Of a stretch of 64,000 nucleotides of DNA, positions 16,537 through 24,735 are shown one piece after another. Below the pieces are notes generated by a model. That model had not been told where the DNA came from and made no database searches. It saw nothing but the letters and a program-made list of their open reading frames with translations. Every line of letters starts with the position of its first letter. The stretch's first letter is position 1. This stretch comes from Bradyrhizobium sp. CCBAU 53338 (lineage in GTDB: Bacteria; Pseudomonadota; Alphaproteobacteria; Rhizobiales; Xanthobacteraceae): the NCBI RefSeq assembly GCF_015291665.1, contig NZ_CP030048.1, forward strand, positions 1,240,001 to 1,304,000, given 5' to 3'. The position numbers and the translations under genes are program-made.

Positions 16537-17430
16537 CTATTCCTTGACCGCGCCGGTGAGCGAGGACACGTAGTAATCCACGAACAGCGAGTAGAAGATC
16601 GCGACCGGCAGCGAGCCGAGCAGCGAGCCCGCCATCAGTGCGCCCCACTGGTAGACGTCGCCGGTGACGAGCTCGGTCAGGATCGCGACCGGCACGGTCT
16701 TGTTGGCGCCGCTCTGGATGAACGCGAGCGCGTAGATGAACTCGTTCCAGGACAGCGTGAAGGAGAAGATGCCCGCCGAGATCAGGCCGGGGACCGCCAG
16801 CGGCAGCGTGATCCGCCGCAGGATCTGAAGCCGCGTCGCGCCGTCGACCAGCGCGCATTCCTCGAGTTCGTATGGGATCGACTTGAAATAACCGATCAAC
16901 AGCCAGGTGCAGAACGGCACCAGGAATGTCGGATAGACCAGGATCAGCGCGAGCGGTGAGTCGAACAGGCCGAACTGCACCACCACGGTCGCGAGCGGGA
17001 TGAACAGGATCGACGGCGGCACGAGATAGGCGAGATAGATGCCAAGGCCGACATAGGGGCTGCCGCGAAAGCGCAGGCGCTCGATCGCGTAGGCCGCAAG
17101 CGTGCTCGCGACCAGCGACAGCGTGGTCGCGCCGATCGCCACCAGCATCGTCGTCCACAGCCAGCGCGGATAGTCGGTGTCGAACAGCAGGTGCTTGATG
17201 TGCGCCAGCGTCGGCGAGGAGATCCAGAACGGGTTGTGCTCCTTGTAGTTCATCAGCTCCGCGTTCGGCTTGAACGACGTGATCGCCATCCAGTAGAACG
17301 GAAACAGCAGGATCAGCACGAAACAGCCCAGCGGCAGATAGATCATCATCAGCCGGCGCAGCCCGGAATCCCAGGCCATGGTGTCGGGCGCGGCCTTGGC
17401 GTCGGCCACTTGCGCGACGGTATCAGTCAT
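16537..17430 (-). CDS. carbohydrate ABC transporter permease (MalG-type)
   Basis: This 297-residue inner-membrane protein has six predicted helices and the permease EAA loop (YELEECALVDGATRLQIL) that contacts the ATPase. Other MalG/UgpE-type features are VLILVYPTFLVPFCTWLLI and the C-terminal YYVSSLTGAVKE. It is the last gene of a minus-strand importer operon and overlaps the upstream permease by 8 bases. The likely cargo is a sugar or polyol, but no specificity residue can be read. Confidence 0.93.
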   Translation of the reverse strand: MTDTVAQVADAKAAPDTMAWDSGLRRLMMIYLPLGCFVLILLFPFYWMAITSFKPNAELMNYKEHNPFWISSPTLAHIKHLLFDTDYPRWLWTTMLVAIGATTLSLVASTLAAYAIERLRFRGSPYVGLGIYLAYLVPPSILFIPLATVVVQFGLFDSPLALILVYPTFLVPFCTWLLIGYFKSIPYELEECALVDGATRLQILRRITLPLAVPGLISAGIFSFTLSWNEFIYALAFIQSGANKTVPVAILTELVTGDVYQWGALMAGSLLGSLPVAIFYSLFVDYYVSSLTGAVKE

Positions 17431-18379
17431 TGGCCTCTCCCTGCTGCCATTTGCGGCGCGCCAGGCCGAAATAGGAAAACAGCGTCGCGAATACCAGGAA
17501 CGGGATCATCGACACCGCGATCGCGGCGCCTTCGCCGAGCTCGCCGCCGGCGATGCCGCGCTGGAAGGCGAGCGTCGCCAGCAGATGCGTCGAGTTGACG
17601 GGGCCGCCGCGGGTGATGGCGTAGACCAGCTGGAAGTCGGTGAAGGTGAAGATGATCGAGAAGGTCATGACGATGGCGAGGATCGGCATCATCATCGGGA
17701 AGGTGATGTAGCGGAAGCGCTGCCAGGCGCTGGCGCCGTCCAGCATGGCGGCCTCGTAGAGCGAGGGCGAGATGGTCTGCAGTCCCGCCAGCAGCGAGAT
17801 CGCGACGAAGGGAATGCCGCGCCAGATATTGGCGGCGATCAACGAGAAGCGTGCCGGCCAGGGCGAGCCGAGGAAGTCGACATTGCTCGTCCGCCAATGC
17901 AGCACGTCGACCAGCAGATAGGAGATGATCGAGAATTGCGGATCGTAGATCCACCAGAACGCCAGCGCCGAGAGCACCGTCGGCACGATCCAGGGCAGCA
18001 GGATGATCGCGCGCAGGAGGCTCTTGAACGGAAAATGGTTGTTGAGCAGCAGTGCGAGCCAGAAGCCGAGCGCGAATTTCCCGAAGGTCGCGATCGCCGT
18101 GTAGACGATGCTGTAGAATACCGCATTCCACCACAGGGGATCGGAGAGCAGATATTGGAAATTATCCAGCCCAACGAAGATGCCCCTCCGCCCGATCGTG
18201 GTGTCGGTGAAGGCGAGCCAGATGCCGAGGCCGAGCGGATAGGTCAGGAACACCGCGAGCAGCCCGATCGCGGGCGCGAGGCACATCACGATCAGGAACG
18301 GCTTGTAGTCGAACAGGCGCACCAGCCAGTTCGGCTGCCGCTGTGCCAGCGCGGGGGAGGAGAGGGTGGTCACGGACAT
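17423..18379 (-). CDS. sugar ABC transporter permease (MalF-type)
   Basis: This 318-residue membrane protein has an N-terminal cytoplasmic leader, six hydrophobic segments and the EAA loop LYEAAMLDGASAWQRFRYI. MalF/UgpA-type segments include ILLPWIVPTVLSALAFWWIYD and FTDFQLVYAITRGGPVNST. It pairs with the downstream MalG-type permease to form the channel. The binding-protein gene lies upstream across a repeat element that may dampen permease expression relative to the binding protein. Confidence 0.93.
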   Translation of the reverse strand: MSVTTLSSPALAQRQPNWLVRLFDYKPFLIVMCLAPAIGLLAVFLTYPLGLGIWLAFTDTTIGRRGIFVGLDNFQYLLSDPLWWNAVFYSIVYTAIATFGKFALGFWLALLLNNHFPFKSLLRAIILLPWIVPTVLSALAFWWIYDPQFSIISYLLVDVLHWRTSNVDFLGSPWPARFSLIAANIWRGIPFVAISLLAGLQTISPSLYEAAMLDGASAWQRFRYITFPMMMPILAIVMTFSIIFTFTDFQLVYAITRGGPVNSTHLLATLAFQRGIAGGELGEGAAIAVSMIPFLVFATLFSYFGLARRKWQQGEAND

Positions 18380-18412
18380 CAGGGCGTTGTCCTGTTCTGG
18401 AAAGTCACTTCA

Positions 18413-18531
18413 CCGTCATTGCGAGGAGCCTGCGACAAAATTGCGAAGCAATTTTGCGCCAGTGCGGCGAAGCAATCCAGACTGTATCCGCCGAGGGATT
18501 CTGGATTGCTTCGCTTCGCTCGCTATGACGG
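18413..18531. repeat. nested palindromic intergenic repeat inside ABC operon
   Basis: The 119-base element has three nested dyads. The outer arms are CCGTCATTGCGAGG at 18413 and CGCTATGACGG ending at 18531. The middle arms are GCGAAGCAATCCAGA (18467-18481) and TCTGGATTGCTTCGC (18500-18514). A small hairpin, AAAATTGC-GAA-GCAATTTT, sits at 18437-18455. It lies between the binding-protein and permease genes of one operon. The design is that of dispersed REP/BIME-like elements of rhizobial genomes. Confidence 0.75.
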
Positions 18532-18542
18532 CCTCTCGGCCG

Positions 18543-19886
18543 TTACCTCTGCCGCCGGAAGTACCGCTTGCAGCGCTGCTCCGCCTCTGCGGCTGCGGCC
18601 TCCGGCGTCGCTGCGCCGGTTGCGACCGAGGCGAACATCTGCACCGTGACATAGTCCGCGCGAACAGCGCCGGTGGCGGTCGAAATCGGCCCCTTGTAGC
18701 CGGCGTAGTAGTTGCTGTTCATGGTGTCCTTGAAGATTGCGACCTTGGGATCGCCCTTCCACACCGCCGCATCGGCATAGGCTGCCAGCGGCTGCGACCA
18801 GTAGCCGCTGTTGGCGTTGAGCCACGGTTCGTACTGGTCCTTTTCCAGCATGTATTGCAGGAACGCCTTTGCGGCGTTTGGATACGGGCTGTGCTTGAAC
18901 ACCATGGCGTTCAGCGTCAGCCCGGACATCGGCGAGACCGGTGCAAGACCTTTCGGCAACGCCTGATGTTCGGAATCCTCGGCGATCGCCGCGGTCGCCG
19001 GATCGTTCTTCAGCGAGAAGTACAGCGAGACGCCGTTCGCCGTCAGCGCGATATCTTGCGCCGAATACGCGCGGTTGTTGCTGACGTCGTTCCAGGACGT
19101 CGTGCCCGCGATGAAGGTCGGATAGAGCTCCTTCACGTAGTTCAGTGCCGCGATGGTCTCCTTGCTGTTGATGGTGACATTGCCTTCTTCGTCCAGCAAT
19201 GCGGCGTTGTGCGCCCACATCATCCAGTCGGCAAAACCGTTGCCGTCGCCCACGGCATTGCCGAGCGCAAAGCCGGCGGGCTTGCCGGCTTTCTGCAGCT
19301 TCTTGCAGAGGTCGAGGAATCCAGGAAGGTCATCCGGTGCCTTGTCGAACCCGACGGATTTGAGCACGGACTTGCGATAGATCAGCGGTCCGCCGGAGGC
19401 CCCGAACGGGAGGCCAATCCAGGTATCGCTCTTGGCCTTCTTGCCATAGGCCTTCGCCAGGTTCAGCCAGCCGCCATACTTCTTGCCGAGATAGTCGGCG
19501 ATATCGGTCAGCTCGATCAGCTTGTCGATATAGATGTGCGGTGCATCGGAGAAGCCGATGATGATGTCGGGGCCGGCGCCGGAATTGGCTGTGACCGCGG
19601 TCTGTTGGTTGATGTCCTCCCAGCCGACGAAATCGACCTTGACCTCGACGCCGGTCTCCTTGGTGAATTTGGCCGCATTGGCGCGGAACACGTCCTCGTC
19701 GGCCTGGACGAAGCGCACCGGCCGCAGCATGCGCAGGCTCGCGCCCTTTTCGATCGGCAGTTTCGGAGCGGGGACGTCTGCGGCCTTGATCGCGGATTGA
19801 GCGTGCGCTGCAACACCGGTCGCGGCGACCGTCGCAGCGGACAGGCCCAGCGCCAAGGCATCACGACGCGTGATGTCGTTCCTCAT
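18543..19886 (-). CDS. ABC transporter extracellular solute-binding protein (family 1)
   Basis: This 447-residue periplasmic binding protein has an export signal with a twin-arginine-like TRRDALALGLSAATV, ending near AAHAQ. The mature domain is a family 1 (sugar-type) binding protein with VKVDFVGWEDINQQTAVTA, GAGPDIIIGFSDAPHIY and YPNAAKAFLQYMLEKDQYEPW. It should deliver its ligand to the two permeases encoded downstream. No ATPase gene is present between here and the convergent DUF4139 gene. Confidence 0.93.
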   Translation of the reverse strand: MRNDITRRDALALGLSAATVAATGVAAHAQSAIKAADVPAPKLPIEKGASLRMLRPVRFVQADEDVFRANAAKFTKETGVEVKVDFVGWEDINQQTAVTANSGAGPDIIIGFSDAPHIYIDKLIELTDIADYLGKKYGGWLNLAKAYGKKAKSDTWIGLPFGASGGPLIYRKSVLKSVGFDKAPDDLPGFLDLCKKLQKAGKPAGFALGNAVGDGNGFADWMMWAHNAALLDEEGNVTINSKETIAALNYVKELYPTFIAGTTSWNDVSNNRAYSAQDIALTANGVSLYFSLKNDPATAAIAEDSEHQALPKGLAPVSPMSGLTLNAMVFKHSPYPNAAKAFLQYMLEKDQYEPWLNANSGYWSQPLAAYADAAVWKGDPKVAIFKDTMNSNYYAGYKGPISTATGAVRADYVTVQMFASVATGAATPEAAAAEAEQRCKRYFRRQR

Positions 19887-19985
19887 CAGTTCCTCCCTGT
19901 TATGTCTCCCTTCCCGGCGTTGATCGCCGGTGAAGGGCCGTTTCAGTCTCTTGCCGGTCTTTCGACGCGCGTTGCGCCGGCCGTC

Positions 19986-21029
19986 TTAGCTGTTCGGTCC
20001 GCGGTCCATGCCGACAGGTTGCCAGCGGCGGAGCGCGGTGTCTTGCAGCACCGACGGATTGACGCAGCTTACCGGCCACATGCCCTGGAGCACCAGTGAC
20101 AATTCGTAGCCGACGCGCCGCTTGCGCGCCTCGTCGAACCGTGCGGAGGCCGAGGCGACATGGGCGGTCAGGGTCACGTTCTCCATGCCGAGGATCGGGT
20201 TGTTGTGCGAGGGCGGTTCCTTTTCCAGCACGTCGAGCGCGGCATGCGCGATCCAGCCCTCCTGGAGCGCCTTGATCAGGCTTTCCTCGTCCACCGTGGC
20301 GCCGCGCCCGGTGTTGATGAAGATCGAACCCTTCTTCATCTGCCGAAAATGCTTCTCGGTCAGCATGTGATGCACTTCGGGCCGGGCAGGAGCGTGCATC
20401 GAGACGAAGTCGGATTGCGACAGCACCTCGTTCAGCGTCGCTGGGATGACGCCGTGGTCCCACATCAGCGTTTCCTGGATGAAGGGATCGTAGGCCATCA
20501 TGCGCAGGCCGAAGGGGGCTGCGCGCTTTGCGACCGCACGGGCGACGCGGCCGAACGAGACGAAGCCGAGCGTCTGGCCCATCAGACGCGGAATCTTCAG
20601 GAGCGCCGGCCGGCCCTCGGCCCAGCGCCCGGTGCGCACCATCCTGTCCTGCTCGACCAGGCGGCGGAAGCCCGACAGCAGCAGCATCATGGCGTGGTCG
20701 GCGACTTCCTCGATGAAGGTGTCGGGGATGTTGGTGACGGGAATGCCGCGCGCGGTTGCCGCCTTCACATCGACGCTGTCGACGCCGACCGAGCCGAGCG
20801 TGATGACCTTGCAGCTCTCCATCGCGTCGATGATGGTCTTGGTGATCGGGATGCCCTTGGCGTAGATCGCATCGGCGTTCTTCGCGGCGGCGATGAACTC
20901 CGCCTCGTTGGCCGGCGCCTCGACGATCTCGGCATCGATCGGATCGAGCGCCTCGCGCTCGTAGGAGTAATCGCTGCCCGCGACCGTGAAGCTCGCACCC
21001 TTCGGCGTCACCACCCTGTATTTCGGCAT
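19986..21029 (-). CDS. D-isomer-specific 2-hydroxyacid dehydrogenase
   Basis: The 347-residue protein is an NAD(P)-dependent 2-hydroxyacid dehydrogenase. It shows the N-terminal substrate domain (ITLGSVGVDSVDVKAATARG), a dinucleotide fold with GQTLGFVSFGRVARAVAKR, the signature FINTGRGATVDEESLIKAL, and the catalytic-region segment DVLEKEPP. The usual GxGxxG reads GFVSFG, and the usual catalytic His appears as HVASASARF, so key positions should be checked by alignment. It lies 99 bases upstream of the binding-protein gene on the same strand and may process the imported ligand. Confidence 0.88.
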   Translation of the reverse strand: MPKYRVVTPKGASFTVAGSDYSYEREALDPIDAEIVEAPANEAEFIAAAKNADAIYAKGIPITKTIIDAMESCKVITLGSVGVDSVDVKAATARGIPVTNIPDTFIEEVADHAMMLLLSGFRRLVEQDRMVRTGRWAEGRPALLKIPRLMGQTLGFVSFGRVARAVAKRAAPFGLRMMAYDPFIQETLMWDHGVIPATLNEVLSQSDFVSMHAPARPEVHHMLTEKHFRQMKKGSIFINTGRGATVDEESLIKALQEGWIAHAALDVLEKEPPSHNNPILGMENVTLTAHVASASARFDEARKRRVGYELSLVLQGMWPVSCVNPSVLQDTALRRWQPVGMDRGPNS

Positions 21030-21290
21030 TTTCTGCTCCCGATTTGGTTTGTCGGTTCTTGTTGCGACCCGGCCTTCTCGAACGGGCCTTTGCGTCTTTT
21101 ACGCGAAATCGGCGCGACCGCGTACAATTCCCGGTTGCTGAAGCCGCGATATTTTGCCGTTTTCGGCGTCGTCGTCCGGGCTTCTACGGAGGCCCGTAAG
21201 TAACTTGATAAGGGGTCTCACACTAAGAGTTGATTCAAATTCGATCGTTTCAGTCGCATGCCCGCATCCCTTTTCTCCGGAGTCCATCCC

Positions 21291-22976
21291 TTGAAGTTGA
21301 GCAATCTGAAGATCGTTCCCAAGCTTGGCATCCTCGTCGGCGTCACCTTGTTCGGCCTGTGTATCTCCGGAGTTCTGGCTGGTTACCTGATGAAGCGCGC
21401 CATGGTCGATGCGCGTATCGACCAGACCAAGGCGATCGTCGATCTCGCCCGCAACTATGCGGCCGCGCTGAAGAAGCGTGTCGACGCCGGCGAGATGACG
21501 AAGGATGCGGCCATGGCCGAGCTTCGTCGCTACGGCAATTCGATGACCTACGACAACGGCTCGGGCTATCTGTTCGGCACGTCCTATGACGGCATCACCC
21601 AGCTTGCGCCCGATCCGAAGCAGATCGGCACCAACCGCATGGACGTCGTCACCAACGGCCGCAAGCTCTCGCTCGAGCTGATGAACGGCGTCAAGGCCAA
21701 CGGCTCGATCCTGCTGTACTATGATTATGTGAAACCCGGCCAGGAAACGCCGATCAGCAAGATCGGTTATGCCGTCGCGGTGCCCGGTTTCGACATGTAT
21801 CTCGGCACGGGTGCCTATCTCGCCGACATCGACGCCAAGATGGGCCCGATCTACTGGCTGCTCGGCCTTGCCATGCTCGGCATCGTCATCGTCGCCGGCA
21901 GCGTCGCCTGGATGATCGGCCGCAGCATCAGCCGTCCGCTGTCGCTGCTCGGGACCCGCATGAAGGATCTCGCCGACGGCAAGCTCGAGGGTGACATTCC
22001 CGGCGTCGGCCGCGGTGACGAGGTCGGTGTGATGGCGGCGACCGTCCAGATCTTCAAGGACAACGCGGTTCGTATCCGCGAGATCGAGAAGAGCGACGCG
22101 GCGGCGAAGGAGCGAGCCGCGGCGGAGCGCCGCAGCGCGATGGAGGACATCGCCAACGACTTCGAACGCAGCGTCAACGGCATCGTCCGCTCGGTTTCCT
22201 CGGCCGCGGCCGGCATGCAGTCGACGGCGCAGTCGATGACCGCGAGCGCCAGCGATGCCTCGTCGCGGGCGGCGACCGTCGGCGCGGCCTCGCAAAAGGC
22301 CTCCGGCAATGTCGGCACGGTCGCGGCTGCCGCCGAAGAGCTGTCGAGCTCCGTTGCGGAGATCTCCCGCCAGGTAACGCGCTCGACGGAAGTGGCGAGC
22401 CGCGCCGTGAACGATGCGGAGCGTACCAACGCCACGGTGCAGGAGCTCTCCACCGGCGCCGAGAAGATCGGTGAAGTGGTCAAGCTCATCCATTCGATCG
22501 CGGCGCAGACCAATCTGCTCGCGCTCAACGCCACCATCGAGGCGGCGCGTGCCGGTGAGTCCGGTCGCGGCTTCGCCGTCGTTGCTTCCGAGGTCAAGGC
22601 GCTGGCCAACCAGACCGCCAAGGCGACCGAGGAAATCTCCGCGCAGGTCGCGGCGATGCAGACCTCGACCAGCGACGCCGTCGCTGCGATCGGCGGCATC
22701 ACCCAGACCATCGCCGAGATGAGCGAGATCACCGCCGGCATTTCGGCCTCGATTGAGCAGCAGGGCGAGGCGACCCGCGAGATCGCCCGCAACATCCAGT
22801 CGGTTGCGACCGGTTCGAGCGAGATCAACGCCCATATCGGCAGCGTCACCTCGGCTGCCGAAGCGACCGGCACTGCGGCCGGCGACGTGCTGACCAATGC
22901 CCGCGAGCTCGACAACCAGTCCGGCGCGCTGCGCAGCGCGGTGGACAGCTTCCTCGCCAAGGTGCGCGCGGCGTAA
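21291..22976 (+). CDS. methyl-accepting chemotaxis protein with Cache sensor
   Basis: From TTG 21291 the protein has 561 residues. In order it has a first membrane helix ([21 protein letters not shown]), a periplasmic single-Cache (sCache_2-like) sensor from about 40 to 185 with [15 protein letters not shown] and [13 protein letters not shown], a second helix ([19 protein letters not shown]), HAMP, and a signalling domain. The hairpin tip reads [20 protein letters not shown]. It signals to CheA/CheW for taxis toward or away from a small ligand. A GGAG site spaced eight bases favours TTG 21291 over ATG 21258. No che genes are adjacent. Confidence 0.95.
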   Translation: MKLSNLKIVPKLGILVGVTLFGLCISGVLAGYLMKRAMVDARIDQTKAIVDLARNYAAALKKRVDAGEMTKDAAMAELRRYGNSMTYDNGSGYLFGTSYDGITQLAPDPKQIGTNRMDVVTNGRKLSLELMNGVKANGSILLYYDYVKPGQETPISKIGYAVAVPGFDMYLGTGAYLADIDAKMGPIYWLLGLAMLGIVIVAGSVAWMIGRSISRPLSLLGTRMKDLADGKLEGDIPGVGRGDEVGVMAATVQIFKDNAVRIREIEKSDAAAKERAAAERRSAMEDIANDFERSVNGIVRSVSSAAAGMQSTAQSMTASASDASSRAATVGAASQKASGNVGTVAAAAEELSSSVAEISRQVTRSTEVASRAVNDAERTNATVQELSTGAEKIGEVVKLIHSIAAQTNLLALNATIEAARAGESGRGFAVVASEVKALANQTAKATEEISAQVAAMQTSTSDAVAAIGGITQTIAEMSEITAGISASIEQQGEATREIARNIQSVATGSSEINAHIGSVTSAAEATGTAAGDVLTNARELDNQSGALRSAVDSFLAKVRAA

Positions 22977-22997
22977 GTTCCTGCGCTGAATTCGTAG

Positions 22998-23039
22998 GGT
23001 GGGCAACGACGCGAAGCGTCGTGCCCACCTTTTCGTTTT
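22998..23039 (+). terminator. intrinsic terminator after chemoreceptor gene
   Basis: A long GC-rich stem (GGTGGGCAACGACGC / GCGTCGTGCCCACC, one bulge) with a GAA loop is followed by TTTTCGTTTT, 22 bases after the stop codon. The GGTGGGCA-ACGAAGCG type of sequence is also a common dispersed repeat in such genomes. Confidence 0.8.
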
Positions 23040-23085
23040 GAGTTCACGTGCTCCCGAGGCAGCGCAGGGCTTCTTCAGCGGTTCG

Positions 23086-24021
23086 TTACTTCGCCGCCGA
23101 GCCCTGGCGCGAGGCGATGACGACGCCGGCGAGCACCAGCGCGTAGCCGATCAGGTGGAATGGCTGCAGCTTCTCGCCGAGCAGCAGGATCGCCATCGCC
23201 GAGCCGAACACCGGCACCAGGTGGAAGAACGGCGCGGCGCGGTTCGGTCCGATCAGCGCGACGCCGCGGTTGAAGAAGAGATAGGCGAGGGTCGAGGGAA
23301 AGATCAGGATGTAGCCGAGCGTCGCCAGCGTCACGGTGTCGAACTGGATGACATTGCCGCTCCAGGCCTCCCAGACGGCCGTCGGCAGCAGCATCAGGGC
23401 GCCGCAGCAGGTGGTGAAGGACAGAAACGACAATTGGTGAACCTTCGGCCGGCGCGGGATGAAGGCGGAGTAGATTCCGAACGCCACCAGCGATGAGGCG
23501 AACATGATGTCGCCCCTGTTGAACGAGATGCTCGCCAGTGCCGCGAGGTCGCCGCGCAGGATGATGACCAGCACGCCGATCAGAGAGATCGCGATGCCCG
23601 CGAGCTGCCCCCCGGTCAGCCGTACGCCGAACAGCACCAGCGACCACAGCGCCACGAACAGGGGACCTGCCGACTGGATCAGCAGCGCGTTGAGCGCCTC
23701 GGTGTATTGCAGGGCCCAGTACGAGATCGCGTTGTTGAAGGCGAAGCCGACCAGCGACAGGAACAGCATCAGCCGCAGGCTTTTGCGCAAGGCCGGCCAG
23801 TCGCGTTTCAGATGCGGCCAGGAAAACGGCAGCAGGATCAGGAAGACGCCGAACCAGCGGATCGTCGTCACCGTCAATGGCGGCACATGCGCGCCGACAT
23901 GGCGCGCGAGCACGATGTTGCCGGCCCAGAACAGCGAGCTCAGGCTGAGCAGCAGATAAGGCTGGTTGTTGAGCCAGCTAGCCGGATTCGTGGCTGGTGG
24001 CGCGGGCGAAGCGATCGTCAT
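23086..24021 (-). CDS. EamA/DMT-family transporter (paralogue A)
   Basis: The protein has about 311 residues from ATG 24021, with ten predicted membrane helices in two EamA repeats (YLLLSLSSLFWAGNIVLAR; and FPSTLAYLFFNRGVALIG to VLAGVVIASR). Members export amino acids, metabolites or drugs. The cargo is not predictable. It is clearly paralogous to the transporter at 29304-30236, which shares NQPYLLLS, FPSTLAYL, NRAAPFFH and VPVFGS. The frame extends to 24063, but the paralogue alignment supports the start at 24021. Confidence 0.9.
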   Translation of the reverse strand: MTIASPAPPATNPASWLNNQPYLLLSLSSLFWAGNIVLARHVGAHVPPLTVTTIRWFGVFLILLPFSWPHLKRDWPALRKSLRLMLFLSLVGFAFNNAISYWALQYTEALNALLIQSAGPLFVALWSLVLFGVRLTGGQLAGIAISLIGVLVIILRGDLAALASISFNRGDIMFASSLVAFGIYSAFIPRRPKVHQLSFLSFTTCCGALMLLPTAVWEAWSGNVIQFDTVTLATLGYILIFPSTLAYLFFNRGVALIGPNRAAPFFHLVPVFGSAMAILLLGEKLQPFHLIGYALVLAGVVIASRQGSAAK

Positions 24022-24114
24022 TGGCGTCGAATGAGAGCTTGCGCCGGTTCGCCGTCGTGACACAAGTCACGCCGCCGCAATGCTACAATGCAGCGAAGAC
24101 CCGAGGAGGTGCCA

Positions 24115-24516
24115 TTGGCGGTCAATATGTTGAACTTAAAGGGCCTGGAAGGGCTCGATCAGCATGCGCCGGTGGTGATGCTGAACCTGATGCGTTTTCA
24201 TGCGCGTTCGCGCGACGGCGACGGCTCGGGCTGGGACGCCTATCTGCGTTACAGCGCGATCACCGTACCCATGATCAAGGCGCGCGGTGGCACGCTGCTA
24301 TGGACCGGGGAGGCCAAGGCGGTCGCGCTCGGCCCGCACGCGGGCAACGATTGGGATTTCGTCGCGCTGGTGTTCTATCCGTCGGTGGCGGCCTTTCTCG
24401 ACATGATGACGTCGGAGGCCTACGAGCGAGAGGCCGACCCGCATCGCCTCAACGGCTGCGCCGAGCATGTCATCATCGCGACCGAACAAGCCTACAGCAA
24501 GTTTGGCGGCGGCTGA
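24115..24516 (+). CDS. DUF1330-like small protein
   Basis: This is a protein of about 133 residues. The body resembles the DUF1330 / dimeric ABM-like alpha-beta fold, with VVMLNLMRFH, WDAYLRYSAITVPMIKARGGTLLWTGE, WDFVALVFYPSVAAFLDMM and a terminal HRLNGCAEHVIIAT. No catalytic function is established for the family. A strong GAGGAGG site lies just before TTG 24115, which I take as the start. An ATG at 24088 lacks such a site. It stands alone, divergent from the transporter gene. Confidence 0.7.
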   Translation: MAVNMLNLKGLEGLDQHAPVVMLNLMRFHARSRDGDGSGWDAYLRYSAITVPMIKARGGTLLWTGEAKAVALGPHAGNDWDFVALVFYPSVAAFLDMMTSEAYEREADPHRLNGCAEHVIIATEQAYSKFGGG

Positions 24517-24735
24517 CGTCGCCCCTCGCGACCAGGGACGCACCTGGAACGAAGTCCCCGACTTTTCGTCACAGCTTCGACGGGTTGGGTGCCAAATGTG
24601 AACTAATCGGTTGCGTAGGGGGGCCAAAGATGGTGCCTTAGCGGGCGGCGCACCTGTCGGGGCATTGCCGGCCCGGCATGAGGCGTCGCGGTGATGCTTT
24701 TTCCTGGCCGATCATGGCTTTCGTTCGGGGATCAG

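Noticed and set aside
20160..21203. 347-residue plus-strand frame opposite the hydroxyacid dehydrogenase
   Set aside because: The minus-strand dehydrogenase has family motifs. This frame has none and is a GC-driven shadow.
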